NCBI RefSeq assembly: GCF_012933505.1
Contig: NZ_JABBNB010000001.1
Coordinates: forward strand, 476,979 to 540,978
DNA: 64,000 bases
Source: Gordonia asplenii
GTDB lineage: Bacteria > Actinomycetota > Actinomycetes > Mycobacteriales > Mycobacteriaceae
Direction of reading: 5' to 3'
How positions within the stretch are numbered: position 1 is the first letter of the stretch; every line of letters begins with the position of its first letter. A program made the position numbers and the translations under genes. Of the stretch, positions 1 to 7,936 are shown piece after piece. The notes below the pieces were generated by a model, which saw only the letters and a list, made by a program, of their open reading frames with translations, had not been told where the DNA came from and made no database searches.

Positions 1-1073
1 ATGGCGAGGATGACGAGCGCGGGTGCCATCGTGATGGCGCGCCGCAGCAGCAGCGGCATCCGCCAGTTCATGAACCCGGCCATCACGATCTGCCCGGCGT
101 GGGTGCCGACACTCGCCGACGACAGGCCCGAGGCCATCAGGGCGATCGCGAAAGCCAGTGCCGCACCGCCGCCGACCATTGCGCCCAGTTGGGCGTGGAC
201 CTCGTTGAGATCGCTGACATCGGTCATCCCAGCCGAGTGGAACAGTCCGGCGGCGATGCACAGCATCGCGAGATTCACGACTCCGGCCAGGCCGAGACCG
301 ATGATGCAGTCCCATTTGTTGTAGCGGAGCAGGACCTGGCGGTCGGCGGAGCTGTCGGCGCGAATTCGATTGCGCTGCAATGCCGAATGCAGATATACGA
401 CGTGCGGCATAACGGTCGCTCCGACGATGCCGACGGTCAGCGCGGCGGCTCCGTGGCCGCCGAGGTCGGGGACCAGCCCGGCGATCAGCGCACGATAGTC
501 CTGATGCCCGGCGGCGAAGAACACATACACGAAACCGGCTCCGACGAACGCGAGCATCGCGATGATCGCCAGTTCGAATTTCCGGTAACCACGCTGTTCG
601 AGCGCGAGGATCGCGAATGCGACGACCGCGGTGATGATCCCGGCGGGCAGCAGTGGAATCCCGAAGATCAGGTAGAGCCCGACGGCGGCGCCGATGAACT
701 CGGCGAGGTCGGTGGCCATCGCGACGACCTCGGCCTGCAGCCACAACACCGCGTTCGTCTTGCGCGGGAAGTGGTCTCGGCACAGCTCCGGAAGCGATCG
801 TCCGGTCGCCAGACCGATCTTCGAGGACAGATACTGCACGACGATGGCCATCACATTGGCCATCACGATGACCCACACCAGTTGGTAGCCGTGCCCCGAG
901 CCCGCGGCGAAGTTGGTGGCGAAGTTGCCCGGGTCGATGTAGGCGACGGACGCGACGAACGCCGGACCGAAGAGTGCGACGACGACCCGCCAGCGCCCCT
1001 TGGTCTGCAGTTCACTGACCGACACGTGAGGACCGTCGACCTGCTCGCGCCGTCCATCGTCGACCGCCGTCAC
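1..1073 (-). CDS. mntH: Nramp-family Mn2+/Fe2+ transporter, C-terminus cut by window edge
   Basis: Proton-coupled divalent metal importer of the cytoplasmic membrane. About 357 residues are visible and the C-terminal end lies beyond the left edge. The family signature DPGN is at residues 47-50, in the first membrane helix, and the TM6 signature MPHVVYLHSAL follows later; both carry metal-binding residues in this family. Many hydrophobic segments are seen throughout. The start is taken as GTG at 1073, behind an AAAGGTGG ribosome site. The gene follows the MFS gene on the same strand with a 73-base gap. A perfect palindrome at 1159-1172 lies just upstream, inside the end of that gene. Family assignment is secure; Mn versus Fe preference is not visible. 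Confidence 0.93.
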   Translation of the reverse strand, partial: MTAVDDGRREQVDGPHVSVSELQTKGRWRVVVALFGPAFVASVAYIDPGNFATNFAAGSGHGYQLVWVIVMANVMAIVVQYLSSKIGLATGRSLPELCRDHFPRKTNAVLWLQAEVVAMATDLAEFIGAAVGLYLIFGIPLLPAGIITAVVAFAILALEQRGYRKFELAIIAMLAFVGAGFVYVFFAAGHQDYRALIAGLVPDLGGHGAAALTVGIVGATVMPHVVYLHSALQRNRIRADSSADRQVLLRYNKWDCIIGLGLAGVVNLAMLCIAAGLFHSAGMTDVSDLNEVHAQLGAMVGGGAALAFAIALMASGLSSASVGTHAGQIVMAGFMNWRMPLLLRRAITMAPALVILA

Positions 1074-1146
1074 TGGCGTCCACCACCTTTCGCCTCGGCT
1101 CGCCGCACCCGTTCGATGGGCCGCCGTGAATCAGATGGTGGTCATC

Positions 1147-2409
1147 CTAACCCAAAAGTTCGGGTACCCGAAACATTTCCCGTCGGGGAATTGTCACACA
1201 GAGTCCGGCGGCGAGGGCGCACAGCAGGGCGGCGACCACGAACGTCGAGGTGTAGGAGCCGGTGACATCGCGCATGACGCCCGCGCCAAACGCGGCGACA
1301 GCCGCACCGACCTGGTGCGATGCGAAGATCCAGCCGAAGACCACCGGCGTCGAGTTGCCGAAGACCTCGCGGCAGAGCGCGATCGTCGGCGGTACCGTCG
1401 CCACCCAGTCGAGCCCGTAGAAGACGATGAACACAGCCGTGCCCGCGGACGCATGCGGCGACAGCAACGACGGCAACACCGCCAGCGAAGCACCGCGGCC
1501 CACGTAGTAGACCACCAACAGCACGCGGGGGTCGTAACGGTCGGTGAGCCAGCCGGACACGACGGTCCCGCCGACGTCGAAGATCCCGACGAGCGCCAGC
1601 AGGCTAGCCGCGGTGGTCGCAGGCATTCCGTGATCGCCCGCCGCCGGGATGAAATGGGTCTGCAACAGGCCGTTGGTGGTGGCGCCGCAGATCGCGAAAC
1701 TCCCCGCGAGCAGCCAGAACACGCGCGAACGCACGCCGAGTCGTAGTCCCGCGAGCGCGTCGGGCACGACGCCGTCGCGTTCGGTGGGATCGACCTCGGT
1801 GGCACCGAATGGGGCGACCCCGACGTCGGACGGCCAGCTGCGCAGTCCCGCGACCGCGACCGGAATGACGATCAGGGTGGCACCGGTGATGACCAGCGAT
1901 GCCACTCGCCAGCCGTGCGCGGAGGTGACCGCCGCGACCAGCGGAAGGAAGATCAACTGGCCGGTCGCGCTCGCAGCCGTCAGGACGCCGGTGACCAGTC
2001 CGCGGCGAGTGACGAACCATCGGGTGGCGACGGTCGCGACGAAGGCGCTGGACAGGCATCCCGCGCCCGCGCCGACGAGGATGCCCCACAGTAGGACGAG
2101 CTGCCACGAGGCGGTCATCATCGTCGACAGTGCCGTGCCGACGGCGATCGACGCTAGCGCCGCACCGACGACGGGCCGCACGCCCCAGCGGTCCATCAAC
2201 GCCGCCGCGAACGGCGACACCAGGCCGAACAGCATCATGTTGACCGACATCGCGAGCCCGATGATGCCGTGTGACCAGCCGAATTCCCGGTTGAGGGGGT
2301 CCATCATCACGCCGGGGGCGGAGCGGAAGGCCGCCGCGGCCAGGAGCGCGACGAAAGCTGCGCCGAAGACGATCCAGGCGCGATGTAAACGAAGCATGGG
2401 TACGAGCAT
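1147..2409 (-). CDS. MFS transporter (OFA/oxalate-formate antiporter-like)
   Basis: A 420-residue major facilitator with twelve predicted membrane segments. The loop after TM2 reads MDRWGVRPV, matching the MFS DRxGxR motif, and a second copy (TDRYDPR) follows TM8. Length and layout are typical of monocarboxylate/OFA-type permeases; the substrate is unknown. It is divergent from a GlxA-type activator at 2469, with an inverted repeat in the 59-base gap, so that regulator probably controls it. The start is ATG at 2409; ATG 2397 is a reasonable alternative because neither has a strong ribosome site. Confidence 0.85.
   Translation of the reverse strand: MLVPMLRLHRAWIVFGAAFVALLAAAAFRSAPGVMMDPLNREFGWSHGIIGLAMSVNMMLFGLVSPFAAALMDRWGVRPVVGAALASIAVGTALSTMMTASWQLVLLWGILVGAGAGCLSSAFVATVATRWFVTRRGLVTGVLTAASATGQLIFLPLVAAVTSAHGWRVASLVITGATLIVIPVAVAGLRSWPSDVGVAPFGATEVDPTERDGVVPDALAGLRLGVRSRVFWLLAGSFAICGATTNGLLQTHFIPAAGDHGMPATTAASLLALVGIFDVGGTVVSGWLTDRYDPRVLLVVYYVGRGASLAVLPSLLSPHASAGTAVFIVFYGLDWVATVPPTIALCREVFGNSTPVVFGWIFASHQVGAAVAAFGAGVMRDVTGSYTSTFVVAALLCALAAGLCVTIPRREMFRVPELLG
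1159..1172. promoter_or_regulatory. Perfect 14-bp palindrome upstream of mntH
   Basis: TTCGGGTACCCGAA is an exact palindrome 86 bases before the mntH start. It sits inside the last codons of the upstream MFS gene. It could be an operator for a metal-responsive repressor such as MntR, but no regulator gene is adjacent, so this is inference from position. Confidence 0.4.
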
Positions 2410-2432
2410 GGCAGTTCGCGACGGAGCCGACC

Positions 2433-2450
2433 ATTGGCATAAGTGCCAAT
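2433..2450. promoter_or_regulatory. Inverted repeat between divergent MFS and AraC-type genes
   Basis: ATTGGCA-TAAG-TGCCAAT is a perfect 7-bp inverted repeat centred in the 59-base divergent promoter. It is a likely binding site for the neighbouring GlxA-type regulator, inferred from position and symmetry. Confidence 0.5.
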
Positions 2451-2468
2451 ATATGAAAGGATTCTGCC

Positions 2469-3446
2469 ATGAGTCAGTCGCCGCACCGGATCGTCGTACT
2501 GATCCTCGCGCCGGTCATCGGCTTCGATGCGACCATCGTTCCGATGGCGTTCGGCGCGGCCGTCGACGACGCCGGGGAGCGGCTCTACGATGTTCGCCTG
2601 TGTTCGATCGACGGTGAACCGGTCGAGTCGACGCACGGTTACGCGCTGGGTGTGCACGGCGACCTGGCGCTGCTCGACGACGCCGACACGGTGATCGTCC
2701 CGGGTACCCGCAATCCGTCGGTCCGCGACACGGGCACATTGCCCCGCGAGGTCGCTGAAGCGTTCCAACGGCGCTCTCCGACAACGCGTTTCGCATCGAT
2801 CTGCACGGGCGCGTTCGTGTTGGCGGCCGCCGGGATCTTCGACGGCCGCCCGGCGACCACCCACTGGCAGTCGGCGGCCGACCTCGCCGCGATGTTCCCG
2901 ACGGTCGTCGTCGATGAGAAGGTGCTGTTCATCGACGACGGCGATGTTCTGTCGTCGGCCGGCCTGTCCGCGGGAATCGACTTGTGCCTGCACATGATTC
3001 GCCGTGACCATGGCACTCGGGTCGCCAATCGGGTCGCGCGCTATGCGGTGGTGCCACCGTGGCGGGACGGCGGCCAGGCCCAGTTCATCGAGCGACCGGT
3101 CCCCGACGATGCCGGACAGTCGACGACCGACGTGCGACAGTGGTTGTCGCGCAACCTGTCCGAATCGGTGACCGTCGCGCAGATGGCCCGCCGCGCGCAC
3201 ATGAGCGAGCGGACCTTCGCCCGCAGATTCCGGGCCGAGACCGGCGAGTCGCCCGGTGACTGGCTCGCCGCGCAGCGGATCAACGCGGCCCGCGGACTGC
3301 TCGAGTCCACCGATCTGCCGGTCGACGACATCGCGGCGCAGGTGGGATTGGGCAGCGGCACCAACCTACGGGCGCATCTGCGTCGAGCCGTCGACGTCGC
3401 ACCGTTGCAGTATCGGCGACGTTTTCGCGGTGCGGCGTCGGGCTAG
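2469..3446 (+). CDS. GlxA-family transcriptional regulator (DJ-1/PfpI + AraC HTH)
   Basis: 325 residues with a DJ-1/PfpI-like domain (about 8-185) and a C-terminal AraC DNA-binding domain (about 215-318). The first domain carries the nucleophile-elbow-like stretch ASICTGAFVLAAAGIFDGR. The second carries VAQMARRAHMSERTFARRFR and the closing VDVAPLQYRRRF. This architecture is typical of GlxA/FtrA/CdhR activators of amine or amino-acid metabolism. The ATG at 2469 follows an AAAGGA site. It is divergent from the MFS transporter, which is its most likely target; the ligand cannot be told. Confidence 0.9.
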   Translation: MSQSPHRIVVLILAPVIGFDATIVPMAFGAAVDDAGERLYDVRLCSIDGEPVESTHGYALGVHGDLALLDDADTVIVPGTRNPSVRDTGTLPREVAEAFQRRSPTTRFASICTGAFVLAAAGIFDGRPATTHWQSAADLAAMFPTVVVDEKVLFIDDGDVLSSAGLSAGIDLCLHMIRRDHGTRVANRVARYAVVPPWRDGGQAQFIERPVPDDAGQSTTDVRQWLSRNLSESVTVAQMARRAHMSERTFARRFRAETGESPGDWLAAQRINAARGLLESTDLPVDDIAAQVGLGSGTNLRAHLRRAVDVAPLQYRRRFRGAASG

Positions 3447-3459
3447 GGTATGTCTCCCA

Positions 3460-3477
3460 AGGTTAACCGGACAACCT
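3460..3477. promoter_or_regulatory. Inverted repeat in front of MarR gene
   Basis: AGGTT-N8-AACCT (containing the palindrome GGTTAACC) lies 20 bases before the MarR start. It is a plausible autoregulatory operator, weakly supported because the arms are short. Confidence 0.3.
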
Positions 3478-3496
3478 AATCCGATAGGCTCGGATC

Positions 3497-3958
3497 ATGA
3501 GCGAGTGGCTCGATGAAGCAAGCATGCAGGCCTGGATGGCCTATGTCCGGATGCGGATGAAGGTCGAAGGCGAGATCGCCTTCGGGCTCGAGCAAGACGG
3601 ACTGTCGGGCGCTGATTATGAGGTGCTGACCACGTTGTCGGATCAGCCGGGCGTCAGCATGCGCGCCAAAGACCTTGCGCGCGTCATGAATTGGCACAAG
3701 GCACGGCTGTCGCGGCAGCTCGCGCGAATGGACAAGCGAGGCCTGCTGACTCGCTGTCAGGCGCCCGACGACGCACGCGGAATCGTGGTGACGCTCTCCG
3801 AACAGGGCCGCACGATCCTTGAACAGGCGGCGCCCAAACACGCCGCCCTGATTCAGCGGATCTTCGCCGACCAACTCACCGAACCGGAGATCGAAGCGCT
3901 GATCTCGTTGTCCGCCAAGGTGATCGCCGCGGCAGACAAGGAGAGCGACAGCCTCTAG
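3497..3958 (+). CDS. MarR-family transcriptional regulator
   Basis: 153 residues with the winged-helix layout of MarR: recognition-helix region MRAKDLARVMNWHKARLSRQ at about residues 55-74, then the wing with the conserved DDARG (residues 92-96) and a long C-terminal dimer helix. It follows the GlxA-type gene by 50 bases, with a short inverted repeat between them. No divergent target is present; downstream is a repeat-filled spacer and then a convergent exporter. The target is unknown. Confidence 0.9.
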   Translation: MSEWLDEASMQAWMAYVRMRMKVEGEIAFGLEQDGLSGADYEVLTTLSDQPGVSMRAKDLARVMNWHKARLSRQLARMDKRGLLTRCQAPDDARGIVVTLSEQGRTILEQAAPKHAALIQRIFADQLTEPEIEALISLSAKVIAAADKESDSL

Positions 3959-4002
3959 TGCAGCGCAGCCTGCGGCGCAGCGAGGGGAGGTTTCGTCGCT
4001 AC

Positions 4003-4062
4003 CACCTCGGTCCCCGAGTGCCGAAGCGAGGAACGAGCTTCGGTGTAACGAGGGGCTGGTGA
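4003..4062 (+). repeat. Dispersed intergenic repeat, copy 1
   Basis: Carries the core CCGAAGC-GAGGAAC-GAGCTTCGG, where CCGAAGC and GCTTCGG can pair as a stem, followed by TGTAACGAGGGGCTGG. The same core recurs inverted at 4259-4327 and again at 47331-47399. The first two copies face each other about 200 bases apart and could form a large hairpin in the transcript. Confidence 0.85.
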
Positions 4063-4258
4063 CCCGACGACGCCGCCCTCCGACGGCGGTAGTCGATTCG
4101 CTACTGCGGTAACCATTTCCCGCGACGGTGGTTACCCAAGTGTTGGGGGTTGCCGCAGTGGCCGGTCAAATAGCGCGGTGCCGACGGGTTACCGCAGTGC
4201 ACGCTGGGGCCACGACTAGCGATGCTTCGATATGGCCGCGGGGCGCGTCGGGGGTCGG

Positions 4259-4327
4259 GTTGGGTTCTTCGTCTCACCAGCCCCTCGTTACACCGAAGCT
4301 CGTTCCTCGCTTCGGCACTCGGGGAGC
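4259..4327 (-). repeat. Dispersed intergenic repeat, copy 2 (inverted)
   Basis: About 69 bases, nearly identical to the copy at 47331-47399 and reverse complementary to the copy at 4003-4062. It lies directly at the 3' end of the DHA2 exporter gene, so it may act in transcript termination or stability. Confidence 0.85.
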
Positions 4328-4334
4328 GGGGTCG

Positions 4335-5819
4335 TTAACCGACTGCGATCGCGTCGTCGTCGGTGGCGGTGGCCGGCACTGCCTGCGCGGACCGCTTCTT
4401 CGCCACCGGGATGAACAGGGTGATCGCGGCGCCGACGAATGCGGCGACGGCGCCGATCAGGAAGCACAGATGGAAGGTCGACTCGGCGGGCAGGGTATGT
4501 CCGCCCAGATCGATCGTCGACGACGTGAGCACCATCGTCATGACCGCGGCGGCCGTCGTGGTGCCGATCGAACGCATCAGACCGTTGAGACCGACGGCCG
4601 CACCGGCCTCCGACAGCGGAGTCGCGTCCATGATCAGCGTCGGCATCGCCGCATAGCCGATGCCGACACCGGCCGAACCGATGACCGAGGCGACCAGCAA
4701 CTGCCACGGCGCGTTCATCAGCAACAACGCGGCCAGGTAGCCGATGCCGAGCACCGTCGCCCCGAGGGCGAGGGTCGGTTTGGCGCCGAACCGATTGATC
4801 ATTCCGCCGGAGATCGGCGCGAAGACCAGCATCATCAGACCGCCGGGAGCCATCCACAGACCGGCGGCCAGCAGACTCTGGCCCATGCCGTAACCGGTGG
4901 CCTCGGGCAGTTCGAGCAGCTGCGGGATGACGATCGACTGCGCCATCATGCCGAATCCGATGGCGATCGCGGCGAGGTTGGTCAGCAGCACGGCGGGACG
5001 GGCCGTCGTGCGCAGATCGACGAGGGGATCGCTGTGGCGCAGCTCGTACACGCCGAAGCCGATCAGCACGACGACGCCGCCGACGAGCAGAACCAGCGTG
5101 GCGGGCTCGCCCCAGCCCCAATCGTTGCCTTTGCTGATCGCGATCAGCGCGGCGACCAGACCGACGGCTAGCAGCAGGGCGCCGACGGCGTCGAAGTGTC
5201 CGCCGACGGCGTCGTCGACACGCGGGACCACAATCGCCACGAGCGCGGTGACGATGGCGGCGAGGATGGCCGACATCCAGAACAACGCATGCCAATTCCA
5301 CTGCTGCGCAACCCAAGCCGAGAGCGGCAGGCCGATCGCGCCGCCGACGCCGAGCGTCGCGCTCATCGCGGCCACCGACATCGACGTCAGGCGCGGCGGT
5401 GTGACCTCACGCATGAGGCTGATGCCCAGCGGGATGAAACCCATCGCCAAACCCTGCACGGCGCGACCGATCACCATCGGAACCAGTCCCGAGCCGAGCG
5501 CGCAGACGAGTGATCCGACGACCAACAGCACCGCGCTGATCAGAATGACGCGGCGCTTGCCGAACATGTCGCCGAGTCGACCGGCGACCGGCATCGCAAC
5601 GGCGGCCGCGAGCAGGGTCGCGGTGATGACCCACGACGCGTTCGAGCTGCTCGTACCGAGCAGTCGAGGCAGTTCGGGCTGAATCGGAATGATCAGCGTC
5701 TGCATGAGCGACGCGACGAGGCCGCCGCCGCACAGGGTCGCGACGATCCAGATCGCTTTCGCGGTCGATTCGTCGGCGGGGTCGGCGGATTGTGCGGTCG
5801 TTGACGGTTCGGCACTCAC
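4335..5819 (-). CDS. DHA2-family MFS multidrug exporter (14 TM)
   Basis: 494 residues with about fourteen hydrophobic helices, the length and layout of the DHA2 (EmrB/QacA) drug:H+ antiporters. The MFS motif after TM2 reads GRLGDMFGKRR, and the antiporter motif region in TM5 includes GVGGAIGLPLSAW. The start is GTG 5819 behind a strong AGGAGGTG site. It is divergent from a MarR-type regulator at 5976 and shares an operator region with it, the usual arrangement for an inducible efflux pump. Confidence 0.92.
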   Translation of the reverse strand: MSAEPSTTAQSADPADESTAKAIWIVATLCGGGLVASLMQTLIIPIQPELPRLLGTSSSNASWVITATLLAAAVAMPVAGRLGDMFGKRRVILISAVLLVVGSLVCALGSGLVPMVIGRAVQGLAMGFIPLGISLMREVTPPRLTSMSVAAMSATLGVGGAIGLPLSAWVAQQWNWHALFWMSAILAAIVTALVAIVVPRVDDAVGGHFDAVGALLLAVGLVAALIAISKGNDWGWGEPATLVLLVGGVVVLIGFGVYELRHSDPLVDLRTTARPAVLLTNLAAIAIGFGMMAQSIVIPQLLELPEATGYGMGQSLLAAGLWMAPGGLMMLVFAPISGGMINRFGAKPTLALGATVLGIGYLAALLLMNAPWQLLVASVIGSAGVGIGYAAMPTLIMDATPLSEAGAAVGLNGLMRSIGTTTAAAVMTMVLTSSTIDLGGHTLPAESTFHLCFLIGAVAAFVGAAITLFIPVAKKRSAQAVPATATDDDAIAVG

Positions 5820-5874
5820 CGGGCACCTCCTACAAGGGTGGGAACTGAAGTGTGGAACTGGAATCGAGCAGTGG

Positions 5875-5905
5875 ATATGTATAGTACATATGTAATCTAC
5901 ATATG
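5875..5905. promoter_or_regulatory. Two overlapping palindromes, MarR-type double operator
   Basis: ATATGTA-TAG-TACATAT (5875-5891) and CATATGTA-ATC-TACATATG (5887-5905) are both perfect inverted repeats sharing the TACATATG half-site style. They overlap by five bases. They lie between the divergent DHA2 exporter and MarR genes and probably bind the MarR protein to repress both. Confidence 0.75.
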
Positions 5906-5975
5906 CAAACCCGACGATTCTGCGGGCGCTAGGGTAGTCAGCGGAGCGGCTGACGGCACGGAGGATGAGTCACGG

Positions 5976-6434
5976 GTGAACGATGATGAACGCGCTATCT
6001 GGCCTTCGCCGTTGTATGCGGACCTGGTCGACGAGATCCGCAGGTTGGGGCGGCGCAAGGCCACTCATTACGCGGGTGCTCAGCTCGACGGCTCGGCGTT
6101 CTCCATCCTGCTGGTGCTTTCCGACGGTCGCTCGCGGACGCTGCGCGAGTTGTCGCTCGAACTGGAACTCGAGCAGTCGACGATCAATCGCCAGGTCAAC
6201 GCCGCCATCAAGCGCGGGTACCTGGAACGTTACGACGTTCCCGGGCAGGTCAGTCGACTGATCCGCCCGACCGTACTGGGTGCGCAGGCATTTCACGACG
6301 ACGGCATGCTCCGGGTCGACCGATTCAACCGGATCTTCGACGACCTCAGTCCGGGTACGCCCGAAGCGCTGCTGCGCGAGTTGCGCGCATACAACGACGC
6401 TTACGATCGGGCGGTCGATCACGAGGCGCGATAG
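5976..6434 (+). CDS. MarR-family transcriptional regulator (divergent from DHA2 exporter)
   Basis: 152 residues from the GTG at 5976, chosen because a GGAGG site ends about 11 bases upstream and because the longer in-frame reading would run through the operator. A winged helix is seen with the recognition helix in LSLELELEQSTINRQVNAA (about residues 63-82) and the wing region YDVPGQVSRLIRPT. The usual MarR DxRG is here PGQVSR, so the wing is divergent. It probably represses the exporter through the double palindrome at 5875-5905. Confidence 0.85.
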   Translation: MNDDERAIWPSPLYADLVDEIRRLGRRKATHYAGAQLDGSAFSILLVLSDGRSRTLRELSLELELEQSTINRQVNAAIKRGYLERYDVPGQVSRLIRPTVLGAQAFHDDGMLRVDRFNRIFDDLSPGTPEALLRELRAYNDAYDRAVDHEAR

Positions 6435-6447
6435 AGGTACGAAAAAT

Positions 6448-6461
6448 TAGAACACGTTACA
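6448..6461. promoter_or_regulatory. KstR-like operator before WS/DGAT
   Basis: TAGAACACGTTACA fits the published KstR consensus TnnAACnnGTTnnA exactly at its fixed positions. It is 23 bases upstream of the WS/DGAT start. A close copy, including the trailing TTCTGC, lies at 9739-9752. Confidence 0.6.
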
Positions 6462-6484
6462 GTTCTGCTGTATCGTGTCTGGTC

Positions 6485-7936
6485 ATGGAGCGGTTGAGTG
6501 GCCTCGATGCAAGCTTTCTGTACCTGGAGACACCCGAGCAACTGATGCACGTCTGCGGTGTGCTCGTACTCGATACGTCGACGATGCCGGGTGGGTACTC
6601 ATTCGCCACCGTTCGCGCCACGCTGGAGTCACGGGTGCGTAAAGTCGCTCAGTTCACCCGCAAGATCCGGCGCGTGCCGCTCGACCTCGGGCACCCGATC
6701 TGGGTGCACGACGATCACTTCGACATCGACCACCACCTGCATCGGATGGCGTTGCCCGCGCCCGCCGGCCACGACGAACTCGTCGAGATCTGCGGACACC
6801 TGGCCGGACTGCCGATGGACCGCGGCCGTCCGCTGTGGGAGATGTTCGTCATCGAGGGCTATCGCGACGGCAGCGGCGGCGAGCAGGTCGTCGTGTTCTC
6901 CAAGATGCATCACGCGACGGTCGACGGGGCGTCGGGCGCCAACCTCATCTCGTATCTGTGCAGCCTGGAGCCCGACGCACCCGCGCTGGCACCCGACTCG
7001 CCACTAGATCGTTCGGCCCGCAATCCGGGCAGTCTCGAACTCTTCGGCCGCGGTGTGATCAGCACCTTGGCGCGTCCGCTGGCCATTCCGGGGATGGTGG
7101 CGCCATCGGTCGGACTCATCGCCGACACCATCGGGCGTGCCCGGCAGGGCACCGCGATGGCGCCACCGTTCACCGCGCCCCGCACGTCGTTCAACGGCAC
7201 CATCACCGGGCACCGGTCACTGGCGCTGGCCGACATGTCGCTGACCGACATCAAAGCGGTCCGTGCCGCGACCGGCGCCACCGTCAACGACATCGTCCTG
7301 TCGATCGCCGGCGGTGCGCTGCGTGCCTACCTCGATGACCGTGGCGAACTGCCCGACGCTCCGTTGCTCGCGTCGGTGCCGGTCTCGGTACGGGAGGATT
7401 CGCAGCGCGAAGGCGGTGCCAACAAGGTCTCGGCGCTGTTCGCGCGACTGGGCACCGACATCGACGATCCACTCGAGCGCCTGCGCTCGATGACCGACGC
7501 CAACCGCAATGCCAAGGAGCATCACAAGGCGATTTCGGCTGACACGCTTCAGGATTGGGCGGAATTCGCCGCGCCGCGCACCTTCGGTCTGGCAGTGCGC
7601 GCCTACGCCGGACTACGGCTCGCGGAGAAGCATCCGGTGGTGCACAACCTGGTCATCTCCAACGTCCCGGGCCCGCCGGTCCCGTTGTATTTCATGGGTG
7701 CCCAGATCACGGCGCTCTACCCGCTCGGTCCGGTGTTCCACGGCGCCGGGCTGAACATCACCGTGTTGTCCAACAACGGCGTCGTGCACGTCGGCATCAT
7801 CGCCTGCAAGGAGAGCGTGCGGCACCCGGAGAAGATGGTTGCGCACTTCCCGGCCGAGCTGGCCCGGCTCACCGAGGCCGTCGCCGGACTCGCGCCCGCC
7901 GCGTCGCAATCGTCTAGTCGACCACCGCGGCGCTGA
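6485..7936 (+). CDS. Wax ester synthase/diacylglycerol O-acyltransferase
   Basis: 483 residues of the bifunctional WS/DGAT family, which moves an acyl group from acyl-CoA to a long-chain alcohol or diacylglycerol to make storage lipid. The catalytic HHxxxDG motif is seen as HHATVDG at residues 142-148. The second conserved region NDIVLSIAGGALR is near residue 265, and the C-terminal NVPGPP follows. Length is typical (450-490). The gene is preceded by a KstR-like box, so expression may rise during sterol catabolism. Its last 23 bases overlap the convergent SDR gene. Confidence 0.95.
   Translation: MERLSGLDASFLYLETPEQLMHVCGVLVLDTSTMPGGYSFATVRATLESRVRKVAQFTRKIRRVPLDLGHPIWVHDDHFDIDHHLHRMALPAPAGHDELVEICGHLAGLPMDRGRPLWEMFVIEGYRDGSGGEQVVVFSKMHHATVDGASGANLISYLCSLEPDAPALAPDSPLDRSARNPGSLELFGRGVISTLARPLAIPGMVAPSVGLIADTIGRARQGTAMAPPFTAPRTSFNGTITGHRSLALADMSLTDIKAVRAATGATVNDIVLSIAGGALRAYLDDRGELPDAPLLASVPVSVREDSQREGGANKVSALFARLGTDIDDPLERLRSMTDANRNAKEHHKAISADTLQDWAEFAAPRTFGLAVRAYAGLRLAEKHPVVHNLVISNVPGPPVPLYFMGAQITALYPLGPVFHGAGLNITVLSNNGVVHVGIIACKESVRHPEKMVAHFPAELARLTEAVAGLAPAASQSSSRPPRR

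Larger units (their letters stand above)
3959..4334. other. Intergenic spacer between convergent genes, built from repeats
   Basis: A 376-base non-coding spacer between the MarR gene and the DHA2 exporter. It holds two inverted copies of a dispersed repeat (4003-4062 and 4259-4327). Between them is a set of short related units: ACTGCGGTAACC at 4103-4114, its reverse complement at 4187-4198, a similar GGTTGCCGCAGTG near 4149, and a GGTAACCA/TGGTTACC hairpin at 4108-4136. I see no credible gene. Confidence 0.7.

Noticed and set aside
99..1265. 388-codon plus-strand open frame at the left end
   Set aside because: Antisense to the Nramp gene, whose motifs are unmistakable; composition is Arg/Asp/Gly rich.
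4108..4136. GGTAACCA/TGGTTACC hairpin as a terminator
   Set aside because: No T-run follows on either strand and the motif is part of a set of related short repeats.
5838..5975. Extended N-terminus of the second MarR protein
   Set aside because: That stretch contains the double operator and would encode a non-MarR segment; GTG 5976 is preceded by GGAGG.
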